A DNA stretch of 64,000 nucleotides, from positions 1-64,000 of the forward strand of contig NW_019091568.1 of assembly GCF_001949145.1 (NCBI RefSeq), given 5' to 3'. The stretch comes from Acanthaster planci. Taxonomy: Eukaryota; Echinodermata; Asteroidea; Valvatida; Acanthasteridae. Below are positions 53,501 to 59,402 of this stretch, in pieces; the stretch's first letter is position 1, and each line of letters opens with the position of its first letter. The notes beneath the pieces were generated by a model. The model had not been told where the DNA came from, did no database searches, and was given only the letters and a program-made list of their open reading frames with translations. The translations under genes were made by a program, and so were the position numbers.

Positions 53501-55979
53501 AGCTCACCTTCCCAGAGGACACTGAGGCCACATCTGCAGCTGTTGAGAGTGCCATCCTGGAGAGCGTGACCGACCAGACAGCATTGACAGTAGATCTGCG
53601 GAGCATTACAGTTGAGCCCAGCATATCAGGTCAGTTCCTTTCAGTCCGGACTCAACAACTCAACCTCCTGCAAATAGCCTTGGTTCAACAATGTTGAACA
53701 CTAGGAACTGAAGACCATAGGGGGGCTGTTCATTGTCTGGACATGTGAAACGGACACAAAAGTCAGTTGTCAGGTGTAACAATCATGCATGCACTGGCCC
53801 AGTTATGAAATATTAGGTCAGCAACCATGCCAAAGTTCAATTTTTCATGAAATTCTGAAAAAAAAAGTTCTGTCAAAGTACCTTATCCCAAATATGTAAT
53901 ACCTTCCAATTTTCAGAGTTTCAGCTGCATACCTTCTTGAAATGTGGTACTAAAGTGTCCATTCCGTAAATAGAAAATATTTCAAAATATTAACTGTCCC
54001 ATATCCTTGAAACTCCACTGGGAGGTTTTTGGAGGATTTTGAAGGGCTGAGAAGGTAGACACCATCCATTATTAGTTATTTGACATGATACCCTGGGAAA
54101 ATTCAATTACAAGGATAGTGCTGTGTGGTTCCTGCAAAGTGGCTCATGAAGGTTCTTTGTTGCAATGTAACAAAAGGCAGAATTAAACAGCTTGGCAATT
54201 TGAACTCCCTAAAACTAAACCCATGCAACCTGACAAATTATTTACGTCTTCCTTCCTAACAGAACCAGAAGGTACTGAAGTTGTCGAGCCACTAGAACCA
54301 GCCACCAAGCCTAAACCTAAAGTAAGTCAATGAAGAAAGTTTGATGCTTTCATAAATTGTTCAGCCCTAAATGAACTGTTGTTTAGGACCTGATCTCAAT
54401 GCAGGTGAGAAGGCTTGGGTGCCATCTTGGCTCTCTTGGAGTCAAACATAAGAACCACCCAATTAAACTGTCTTCATCTTACATGGGTCTGATGCAAACT
54501 TGTTTGCCTTTTCCTTAACGGGTTTTTTCTTTGCAGAAATTGATCAACCATTTTCTTGTGTAGATGCAGAAAGCCCTGTTCTTATATTTATCGGCAACAC
54601 GTTGAGTGAAAAGATGTGCTTTGTTTTGGGGCAGTTTGTGTTAGAATTTGTGAAGAAGTCTAACGGTGATTGAGAACTGGGAAGACACTAAACCTCCCTC
54701 TCAGTTTGGGTCAGGCATCGAGTTCCATTTGGCAGGGGATTTTCTAAATTCCTGATTCTTCTTTCCCTCATTGTCCTTCACAGGAACCAGACACTCCTTC
54801 ACCATCAAGACCCAACAAGGGTAACCAGGACAACGACATCTTCTTCACGGCCACGACTGACAAGCCGGCTCACAGTGGCGGCAATGCCACGGTGTCCAAT
54901 GAGATCAACGATGTGAACCACGACAACAGTCTTGGTGTCAAGAACGAGAAGGAGAAAGAGCAGGACTTCTTTGAAATGATCCTGGGTAACCCAGTGCTTT
55001 TAGCTGGTAAGTTCACCTCCTGCTAGTCGATCAAATCCTGTCAGCAACATCTGTCGTCTTTTTGCTGGTCTCTCCAATCAGACATAAATTGTTTCTTTTT
55101 TGGGAGGAGGGGGGATGGGAGAGGGGTCCAAGCCTATGTCAAATCATGACACTGTTGATGCTGCCGTCAATCTGAGAAGTATGCTGAAATATGACTTGCA
55201 TACCTCTCACTGGAGCGCATGCACGACTGATTCCCGCCACATCACCTCTCATTTCAGCACACCCAAGGACCGGACATTTTCTGGCCTTCAGTTCAGGATA
55301 TTATTTGGCAAACTTTGCGGCTCTGAAATTCGTCATTCCTATGGAGTTAAGGAGCGCCTCTAAGGAAAACATTTTTTCTCTGGTTTTATGTGTTCAAATA
55401 AATATGGAAGCATCCAAACCTTTGTGCATGCCAAACAGCGGCTACAAACAACTATAACAAGTTAACAATGCATGTAGCCATTGTTTGGCATGCACAAGGG
55501 ATTATCCACTACAAACACAGGGCGAGGGTTCCCATGTTTTCTCTCTTTTCTCTGAATGGCGCAATCTACATTCAGAATTTGCATCTTGGCATGAACGGAA
55601 AAAAAGCCCTTTTAAGCTTGTTATAGTTGAGCTCTGAAGACAAATGACACTGCGTTCAGTTTGGATGCTTCCATATTTATTTGAACAGATAAAATCAGAG
55701 AAAACATGTTTTCCTTAGAGGTGCTCTTTAACGGCACTTCAGCCTTCAGAGTACCTTCCCGTTGTGCTCACCCACAAATTTTCAACACTGGATTGGGTCT
55801 TTTTCCCTCCAGCTCTGGTTGGCGCTGTTGTACTCACACTCATCACCATCATCCTCATCATAATGTTCATGATCTACCGCGTTAAGAAGAAGGACGAAGG
55901 CAGTTACTCACTGGACGAGCCCCACAAAGTTAAAGACCCAACAACCTACTGGAAGGACACCAAGGAATTCTATGCATAA
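5143..55979 (+). CDS. SDC: Syndecan (SEA-like domain variant), complete seven-exon gene model
   Basis: Joined CDS is 5143-5208, 39425-39581, 52614-52747, 53416-53629, 54263-54321, 54784-55006 and 55813-55979: 1,020 nt, 339 residues plus stop. Every junction is GT/AG and keeps frame, with intron phases 0,1,0,1,0,1. Syndecans are single-pass cell-surface proteoglycans whose heparan or chondroitin sulfate chains bind matrix, growth factors and morphogens, and whose tail binds PDZ proteins (syntenin, CASK) and the cytoskeleton. Visible parts are a signal peptide (1-23), Ser-Gly sites S35 and S64 (perhaps S241), a SEA-like domain (about 76-187), a Pro/Lys/Glu-rich stalk (190-270), a transmembrane helix (about 281-305), a C1 motif RVKKKDEGSYSL and a terminal EFYA. 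The large first intron after the signal-peptide exon matches vertebrate syndecan architecture. Family identity is near certain. The assignment of exon 1, 34 kb away, is the weakest link, and small extra exons in introns 1 or 2 cannot be excluded. Confidence 0.88.
5987..6247 (+). repeat. Pair of about 32-bp direct repeats
   Basis: TAGTCACCAGGTCCCTAATT followed by TTGTCACCT (about 5988-6017) recurs as TAGTCGCCAGGTCCCTAATT followed by TCGCTACCT (about 6219-6247), same orientation, about 230 bp apart. This may be remnants of a longer tandem unit or of an interspersed repeat. No coding potential. Confidence 0.6.
9680..9857. mobile_element. Palindromic MITE, pogo/Tigger (Tc1-mariner)-like, copy 1
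   Basis: Termini TAGTCGAACCTTGTTAATAAG and, inverted, CTTATTAATGAGGTTGAACTG are near-perfect inverted repeats flanked by TA dinucleotides (9678-9679 and 9858-9859). The interior also folds back through CTTATAACAAGG and ATTAACAAGG. A second copy with the same ends is at 52373-52525. CAGTCGAACC-type ends with a TA target duplication are typical of pogo/Tigger relatives. There is no transposase. Confidence 0.75.
14551..14598. repeat. (CAGG)n microsatellite
   Basis: Twelve uninterrupted CAGG units, directly followed by a GTACCGGTACATGTACATGT palindromic cluster. A likely polymorphic locus inside intron 1. Confidence 0.95.
17935..17977. repeat. Inverted repeat abutting the assembly gap
   Basis: ACGTGTAACATGGAAAC (17935-17951) is the reverse complement of GTTTCCAGGTTACACGT (17961-17977) with one mismatch, around a 9-nt loop. 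The right arm ends exactly where the Ns begin. A related TTTCACGTGTAACAAGGAAAC occurs at about 17585-17605. Confidence 0.75.
17978..18310. other. Assembly gap (333 N)
   Basis: Run of N between unrelated flanks. The open frames that cross it are artefacts. Content and true length are unknown. Confidence 0.99.
19241..19295. repeat. 20-bp-arm hairpin (inverted repeat, 15-nt loop)
   Basis: CACGCCTGACACGGGTGCTC (19241-19260) and GAGCATCCGTGTCAGGCGTG (19276-19295) are complementary except for one position that would be a G-U pair in RNA. The arms are G+C-rich, unlike the surrounding intron. It could be a small fold-back element or an RNA hairpin. The arm length is short for a typical animal pre-miRNA. 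Confidence 0.7.
22051..22603. mobile_element. TTAA-flanked MITE, copy 1 (piggyBac/Kolobok-type)
   Basis: Flanked by TTAA at 22047-22050 and 22604-22607. Ends CCACATGCTGCTGGG and, inverted, CCACTTGCTGCCGGA form an imperfect terminal inverted repeat. From about 22180 to 22603 it aligns in the same orientation with 62930-63312 (for example GAGTATTTCAGCCAGGC, AGCGTGCAGCGGTGCTGTGT, GTGGTAATCCGCTCGCACT and GGCAGCAAGTGGTTAA). It carries about 25 bp (CTGACTTCTTTTCAGTT region) missing from copy 2. There is no coding capacity. The superfamily is inferred from the TTAA target only. Confidence 0.82.
22725..22890. repeat. Degenerate GTGAAAA/TTTTCACAC repeat cluster
   Basis: Short motifs TTCACACTTTTTCCCA, TTTCACACATTGTGAAAA, TTTTCACACATTTTTTCACA, AGTGTGAAAAC and TTTTTCACAAATGGGAAAA recur on both strands, spaced 15-40 bp. 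The pattern looks like a decayed minisatellite or fold-back structure. Confidence 0.6.
27180..27390. repeat. Degenerate GAGTAC/GAGTCC repeat with a 20-bp tandem duplication
   Basis: GAGTCC, GAGTAC and AAGTCC units recur throughout (CGAGTACGAGTAC, GAGTACAAAGCAC, GAGTCCAAAGCAC). At 27325-27364 CAAGTATCGAAGTCTGTGTC is present twice in tandem. This composition keeps frames open on both strands, which explains the overlapping spurious open frames. Confidence 0.65.
29246..29344. repeat. 29-bp tandem repeat, three full units plus a partial
   Basis: Units start at 29246, 29275, 29304 and 29333 (partial). Each unit is built from palindromes: TACCGGTA, AGGCCT and TACATGTA. Units are identical, implying recent expansion or homogenisation. 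It is not a CRISPR array: there are no unique spacers and the context is eukaryotic. Confidence 0.92.
34855..34930. repeat. 16-bp tandem repeat (TGCACCTGTACATACA)
   Basis: About five units with starts at 34855, 34869, 34885, 34901 and 34917, the first two slightly irregular, preceded directly by a GTACCGGTACATGTACATG block. It appears to have grown out of the local TACATGTA-rich sequence. Confidence 0.88.
38291..38458. mobile_element. 168-bp fold-back MITE, TA-flanked
   Basis: GCGATTCACAATAGTGCGCC at 38294 onward pairs with GGTGCATTATTGTGAATTGC ending at 38455. Pairing continues inward through CTCCAAG, GTTTGCAAC, AATCACAA and AATCTGT.GAC to an apical loop near 38370. The element is thus almost one long hairpin with arms over 70 nt. 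TA dinucleotides at 38289-38290 and 38459-38460 suit a Tc1/mariner-type target duplication. It lies about 1 kb upstream of exon 2. Confidence 0.8.
39425..39581 (+). CDS. SDC: Syndecan exon 2: acidic glycosaminoglycan-attachment region
   Basis: The acceptor is TTTGTGTGTGTACAG before 39425; the donor is GCAG|GTAAGA after 39581; phases 0 in and 1 out. It encodes residues 23-74 and the first base of codon 75. The DGSGDGGEPG segment has S35-G36 in the acidic setting favoured by xylosyltransferase and resembles the DGSGD site of vertebrate syndecans. A second site is S64-G65 (EIGSGTVG). The exon is rich in Asp, Glu, Gly and Pro with no hydrophobic stretch, as expected for an unstructured proteoglycan N-terminus. 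Confidence 0.88.
40669..40748 (+). repeat. 40-bp tandem duplication
   Basis: GTTGCCACATTTGCTGATTT is followed by ATAAAGTGTTCATGATGGGG, then repeated with one C-to-T change and a final-base change. Two units only, starting at 40669 and 40709. Confidence 0.9.
42026..42864. mobile_element. 839-bp TIR DNA transposon remnant
   Basis: AGCCCTTTTCGCACGACGAC at 42026 is mirrored by the reverse complement of GTCGTCATGCGAAAAGGGCT ending at 42864. The inverted repeat continues through AAAAAACTCGCAAGGCTCGAGA, giving about 42 bp with few mismatches. Subterminal GCTTGAG/CTCAAGC and TCGTGTGAAAGG motifs recur at both ends. The interior carries a minus-strand Myb/SANT-like fragment (42330-42601). No clear target duplication was found. 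PIF/Harbinger is the best guess because those elements encode a Myb/SANT protein. Confidence 0.8.
42330..42601 (-). pseudogene. Myb/SANT-like (trihelix-type) DNA-binding domain fragment, frameshifted
   Basis: On the minus strand a lysine-rich start (KKRSPETDVSG, STKKLKSSKKG) leads into WEYDETLSLITAMEM. After a frameshift near 42480-42460 the other frame reads HVWREVT, then CTGKQCHNRRTYLKRHYRDS. This order, with W..DET..LI, then VW.EV, then a QC.NR...LK..Y helix, is that of Myb/SANT-like domains in PIF/Harbinger transposon accessory proteins and in MADF/trihelix factors. It sits inside a TIR element, so a transposon origin is likelier than a host gene. No DDE nuclease was seen. Recognition is by eye and moderate. 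Confidence 0.45.
43598..44046. mobile_element. hAT-like MITE with 8-bp target duplication
   Basis: It starts TAGGGCGTTG and ends with the inverse, CTAAGCCCTA. Both ends lead into ATTCGAATATT-rich sequence (43640-43675 and 43990-44030). ATGTCGAA (43590-43597) and ATGTTGAA (44047-44054) are 8-bp flanking repeats with one transition, matching hAT target duplications. The interior plus-strand frame 43703-43936 has no recognisable domain. Confidence 0.68.
47290..47560 (+). repeat. Degenerate GGATTCTGTTGGAT repeat region
   Basis: Variants of GGATTCTGTTGGATT occur at about 47298, 47382, 47398, 47425, 47505, 47518 and 47537. The repeat keeps one plus-strand frame open (46990-47637) without any recognised domain. 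It is most simply a decayed minisatellite. Confidence 0.55.
49935..49962. repeat. (GACA)n microsatellite
   Basis: About six to seven GACA units with a GACG interruption. No function inferred. Confidence 0.85.
51630..51945. repeat. Possible fold-back repeat (TACTACAAA/TTTGTAGTA arms)
   Basis: The left side has TTAACCCTAAC, AGTACTACAAAATACTAAGTAG and TAGCGCTACAG. The right side has CAGCGCTCAGTACTAC, TACAAGTAGTAATTTGTAGTA and GGGTTAGAG in roughly inverted order. AGAACAATAAA also occurs twice in the same orientation. The boundaries are uncertain and the pairing is patchy. Confidence 0.35.
52373..52525. mobile_element. Palindromic MITE, pogo/Tigger-like, copy 2
   Basis: Ends CAGTCGAACCTCATTAATAAG and, inverted, CTTAATGAAGTTCAACTG, flanked by TA at 52371-52372 and 52526-52527. 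It shares ends and the internal TTATAACAAGG and AAGGACC blocks with 9680-9857. It lies 88 bp before exon 3, so it sits close to that exon's splice acceptor region. Confidence 0.78.
52614..52747 (+). CDS. SDC: Syndecan exon 3: N-terminal half of the SEA-like domain
   Basis: Acceptor TTCGTTTGCAG, donor GTG|GTGAGT; phase 1 in, phase 0 out; residues 75-119. It reads SVKLSFDNTIRI (first beta strand), then FIETYRDPNSVESLEVF and NQVC. The YRDPNS..SLEVF..V pattern matches the SEA signature in which a strand and loop (dP.S..y..l...v) lead into helix 1. Cys117 may pair with Cys133 in exon 4. The reading frame contains no stop, and both splice sites are strong. Confidence 0.82.
53092..53340 (+). repeat. 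L2/MIR-like retroelement 3' tail in intron 3
   Basis: The sequence GAGAGGCAAGTGGGGG, GCAGCTTGCCCAAGGACACA and GGTGGATTCGAACCCCCGAC (about 53218-53300) has the order and wording of the conserved tail of L2 LINEs and MIR/CORE-SINEs (CTTGCCCAAGGTCACA followed by GGATTCGAACCC). The plus-strand frame ending GGFEPPT is the usual false translation of that tail. Its 5' extent is unclear. Confidence 0.6.
53416..53629 (+). CDS. SDC: Syndecan exon 4: C-terminal half of the SEA-like domain with a GSLVV motif
   Basis: Acceptor TTTTGCACACAG, donor TCAG|GTCAGT; phase 0 in, phase 1 out; residues 120-190. The segment GVSITEGSLVVTTKLTF corresponds to the strand-turn-strand of SEA domains where autoproteolysis occurs at G|SVVV; here G141-S142-L-V-V. 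It is followed by a helix (TSAAVESAILESVTD) and a last strand (LTVDLRSITVE), as in SEA. The catalytic Ser142 is present. Whether this copy cleaves itself is inference. Confidence 0.85.
54263..54321 (+). CDS. SDC: Syndecan exon 5: short Pro/Glu/Lys stalk segment
   Basis: Acceptor CCTTCCTAACAG, donor AAA|GTAAGT; phase 1 in, phase 0 out; residues 191-210. Encodes EPEGTEVVEPLEPATKPKPK, a low-complexity extracellular linker. It starts Glu-Pro like exon 6, which may point to origin by duplication or allow in-frame skipping only together with a neighbour: 59 nt is not a multiple of three, so skipping this exon alone would shift the frame. Confidence 0.8.
54784..55006 (+). CDS. SDC: Syndecan exon 6: juxtamembrane ectodomain
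   Basis: Acceptor TTGTCCTTCACAG, donor GCTG|GTAAGT; phase 0 in, phase 1 out; residues 211-284 plus the first base of codon 285. It is polar and Asn/Asp/Lys-rich. It includes S241-G242 (HSGGN), a possible third chain site, and N244-A-T, the only N-glycosylation sequon in the model. The acidic/basic KNEKEKEQDFFEMILGN leads into the start of the membrane helix (PVLLA), as vertebrate syndecans place a shedding-prone stalk before the membrane. Confidence 0.85.
55007..55812 (+). other. Syndecan intron 6 (806 bp)
   Basis: Donor GTAAGT and acceptor TTTTCCCTCCAG. Nearly half of it is the fold-back MITE at 55351-55727. The rest shows nothing recognisable, and the open frames at 55100-55457 are intronic noise. 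Confidence 0.75.
55351..55727. mobile_element. 377-bp fold-back MITE in intron 6, TTAA-flanked
   Basis: TTAA at 55347-55350 and 55728-55731 bounds arms of about 70 bp. CGCCTCTAAGGAAAACAT near the left is matched by the inverse, ATGTTTTCCTTAGAGGTG, near the right. Pairing continues through TTTTCTCTG, TTTTAT, TGTTCAAATAAATATGG and AAGCATCCAAAC with very few mismatches. An inner pair (TTGTGCATGCCAAACAGCGG and CATTGTTTGGCATGCACAA) extends the palindrome. High arm identity suggests a young insertion. The superfamily is probably piggyBac or Kolobok, from TTAA alone. Confidence 0.85.
55813..55979 (+). CDS. SDC: Syndecan exon 7: transmembrane helix and cytoplasmic tail
   Basis: Acceptor TTTTCCCTCCAG, phase 1; residues 285-339, stop TAA at 55977-55979. 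The helix LVGAVVLTLITIILIIMFMI is followed by the C1 region YRVKKKDEGSYSLDEP, a variable segment (HKVKDPTTYWKDT) and the C2 end KEFYA. C1 binds ezrin-type and Src-family partners and the EFYA end binds PDZ domains in known syndecans. This exon alone identifies the family. The usual GGxxG dimerisation motif of vertebrate helices is absent; only a small-x3-small pair (A284, G288) remains. Confidence 0.97.
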
Positions 55980-58052
55980 ATAATGTTAACATCATTCATT
56001 TTCCTTTCTTTTCTCCTCCTTTTTGGATTTGTTACTTTCCGCATTAATTTATCAGAGATATACTTGGGTTGTATTTTTGATGACTTGCCTTGTGTTGTGA
56101 AACAGTATGGGATCTATGCGTGAACTAACGAGGGCAGTATTCAATCTGTTCACAAGAGTCAAGTAAGGCCACCTGGACAGTACTTGGGAACTGCTTTGAA
56201 ACACCAAGATGTAACACGAAGTGGTTGTTATCCTTTTTTGTGCTGGTTATCGCGTGGTCAGCTTTTTTGTTGAAGGGTCTTTGGCTTTGTACATCTTTTC
56301 TTGTTTTTTAAATGGTTGGGTTGAAATGAAGTTATTTGAGCATAGTCGCATTGTATCAAATAGGAATTGAGGTATAGTTTGGCTCTGTTTGAAATGCAAC
56401 AATAACCCCAGAAAATGTTTGAATTACCAATGTCCAGATTAACTGATGCTTGTTAATTCTACTGTCAGTTTAATAAGGTGTCAAAAGGAGTATGGACTAA
56501 GATGGCAGATAGACTTATCCTTGGAGAAGTTGGTCTCGTAAAAATTGGAAAAAAAAATTTCATGCCTGAAGTGAAGTTGAGTTTGTATTTTTCTATGCAT
56601 TGCCTGGATGTAATGGTGTTGGTTTTGAATTATTGGGCTGGACTTTATGGGGGTTAGGTTTGTCTTGGATTTGGGAAGAAGAGAGAAAGTGTACAGTTAA
56701 GTGCTTAGAGAATGAATCAGTTTCCGGGGAAGCTTGTATAGACGTGACTGAAAATGTTTTTATTCTTGGCTGTTGCAGTGTGTTAGTCTTTCCCACCATT
56801 TTCAATGAATAATTATCATGTACAGAAGTAAAAGAAATAGTAGGGTTTTCCTTTGTAGTTAGGTCAGTAAAAGTAAACCTTGCAAACAGTTAAATGGTTA
56901 CACTGTTATCATTGGTGGAAAGAATATTTCTGTTTAATCTGGCTAGTCTGTAGACAAGATAGACTTAGTCATTTGAAGCCAGTTTTAAAGAAGTTGTCAT
57001 TTTTATATCAAGGGATTTTTGCATCCTTGGGTGCTCAACTGCGTGGAAGTCATGGAACCACTTAAACGGAAACTATCACTAAGGGTGTTTATATGCTAAG
57101 CAGAAGTCAGCGGAAGACCAATCACAATTAATACACTTTGTACGGTAATTTTGCTGGTAATCCGCTCTTGCTCAGCACGTAATCTCTGAGCTTAGTAGCT
57201 CCATGGTGTGTGTCCTGTAGCGGTTGCAGTTTAATGGTCGGCCTTTCGGGGTTTTTAAAACTTTTCTTTGAAGGAATTTGAAAGTTCTTTGTATACCCTT
57301 CTTTTGCATCCATTCTTTGGTGTTCTGTCCCTGAAATGGACTGGGTCAAGAAATAGTTTTCTCTTGTTGGCAATAATTTCAAGGTGTTTTTTGTACTGTT
57401 CTCTTGTTGGTTTGTTGTGCTGAAAATTTGACACAAGCCTATGAGAAACATAATTGTTTATCTAGGTGAGATGTTTGTAGCCTACAGTCCTACTGAGATC
57501 TGTAATTTGTTTGTTTTAATACCTTGTTTGATTGTCACGAAAAAAATGAAGAAAACTGTGATGTACATCTAGCTTAGATTGTGTGTGACTGTATAGTTTG
57601 ACTGTGAGCGTCCATGTTAATGAACAAAACTTTAAAAGAAGGAAGATTGTAAAATACCAGTGCCTCAAGGATTTGTAAAAAAAACTGCTTTGATATAAAT
57701 AACTTCTATCTCCTTACTGATTTCTTGGTGTTGTCCTTCCCAAACGTATAGTGGCAAATCATGGGCATTTTGGCAGAGATAATAGGTGTCTTTTATTTCT
57801 ACATTGACTTCATTGTTAGTTGCAGTATCTTCCATGATTTTACCCATGTAGAGAGACTGACCTTTTCTGGGTCAGATACGTTAGATTGAATTCACTCTTC
57901 TCAGAATGCTCACTTGCAGGGGGGAAATTGAATGCCTAGTTTGGAAGTATTCTCATAGAATCAGGATCTTGAAGCCCATCCAGCAAGCACTGTCAAATAA
58001 TCACAATCTTTTGAGTGTGGCAAATCCTGATACCCCTCCCAGCCCCCCCCAA

Positions 58053-58077
58053 AACAACAACAACAACAACAACAACC
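58053..58077. repeat. (AAC)n microsatellite in the 3' UTR
   Basis: About eight uninterrupted AAC units after a poly-C run (CCCCCCCC at 58043-58050). The repeat is in the putative transcribed 3' UTR. Confidence 0.92.
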
Positions 58078-59070
58078 CAAAACAAACAACAAAACACAAG
58101 GGTTAGAGTTGAAATCAATGGATCCAAACACAGCCAAGGTTTTGCAGTCATGTTTCTTCAAAATACCCACTAATTGTGCCTCACTAATGGTCCCTTGTTT
58201 TGAAACTTGTCCCGTCACCCGTTGATGAACTTCCCAAGCTGCAGACGCTCACTTCTCCTCGGTTCTCTTTGAAAGTCTAAAAGTGCTTCATTCATAAGCC
58301 ATTACAATAGTTCATTGTATGAAATAGGAAGTGATATACTTAAACTCTAACAGAAATCAGTTCTGCTTTTTGTATCATGTATGCTTTAATGAAAAAGAGG
58401 TTAGCATTTTGTAAGTTAAAAACATACATTAATAGCTTTTTTTGCTTCATTTTGTTTTTGTCTCAAGGAATTGTCCTGTAGCTTGGGTCTGATTGGTTTC
58501 CTTGCATTGTGTAACACATTTTGTGACCTTTGACCTTATAAAAATAATGCGAGGAATTGAGAAAAACAGTATTGTTATTTGTTCCCTTACGCTAGGAATG
58601 TAGCTTTCATATTTAACCTTAACAAATAACACCCTCCTGAAGTTGAATTTAGTTTTAAAATTGCGTATGATATACATATAGTTCTGCTTTGTTAGCTGGT
58701 TTGTTTTGGGGGGGTTTTCCTTTGTACCCAACAATGCCCTGGAGATTGTAATGTGGTATTGCACAAGTCAGGTGCCTCAGATGTTATTAGTTACTATGAA
58801 TCTTGACAGTCATAGGGATCCTGCCAGGCCAAAGCATATTACTCGACAGAATCGTTTACGTAGCATGTGGGTGCTTAAGCATGTTGGCACAACTACTCCT
58901 TTGGAATTTGGCTGTGGCCATTTCTGAAAACCTAGCTTTGGTTCCAGTTGTAGTTTCAGGCTGAAGTAGTTGAAGCTAGAGATAAAAGCCGAGCTTTGAG
59001 AAAGGGCAGAGGAATTTCAGATGACTTGACAACATCATAATGTAAACAGTTTATGCTGGGTTGGTCACTA

Positions 59071-59238
59071 AAAGTGAAATCCAAAGCCTTTCCCAGTGGT
59101 AGAATTGGAATAAATACAAGACTATAAAAGTGAAATCCAAAGCCTTTCCCAGTGGTAGAATTGGAATAAATACAAGACTATAAAAGTGAAATCCAAAGCC
59201 TTTCCCAGTGGTAGAATTGGAATAAATACAAGACTATA
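59071..59238 (+). repeat. Three tandem 56-bp units in the 3' UTR, each with AATAAA
   Basis: Units begin at 59071, 59127 and 59183, almost identical, starting AAAGTGAAATCCAAAGCC. Each contains GGAATAAATACAAGACTATA, so AATAAA is present at 59109, 59165 and 59221. It lies 150-300 bp upstream of the better polyadenylation candidate at 59397. High identity implies recent amplification. Confidence 0.95.
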
Positions 59239-59396
59239 CAGCACTAACATTTCAAAATCATAACGTTTCTTTTTTTAAAACAATGATATACATGACCTTA
59301 ATGTACATAGATTGCGAGCAGCATATTGGCTCTGTTATTTTAATCACACTACAAAATTTTGTTCCTTAATGTTTTGAGCAGATGTTTATTTTTGTG

Positions 59397-59402
59397 AATA
59401 AA
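59397..59402 (+). terminator. Candidate polyadenylation signal AATAAA
   Basis: AATAAA is followed 10-30 nt later by a GT-rich element (GGGTTTTTTAGGGGGGTATT), the expected downstream context for cleavage. Upstream sequence is T-rich (TTTATTTTTGTG). It is the best-placed signal of those seen after the stop codon. Confidence 0.5.

Noticed and set aside
55100-55457. Open frames between exons 6 and 7 as extra syndecan exons
   Set aside because: They run into the fold-back MITE and lack splice sites. Exon 6 joins exon 7 in phase to give a normal juxtamembrane-to-helix sequence.
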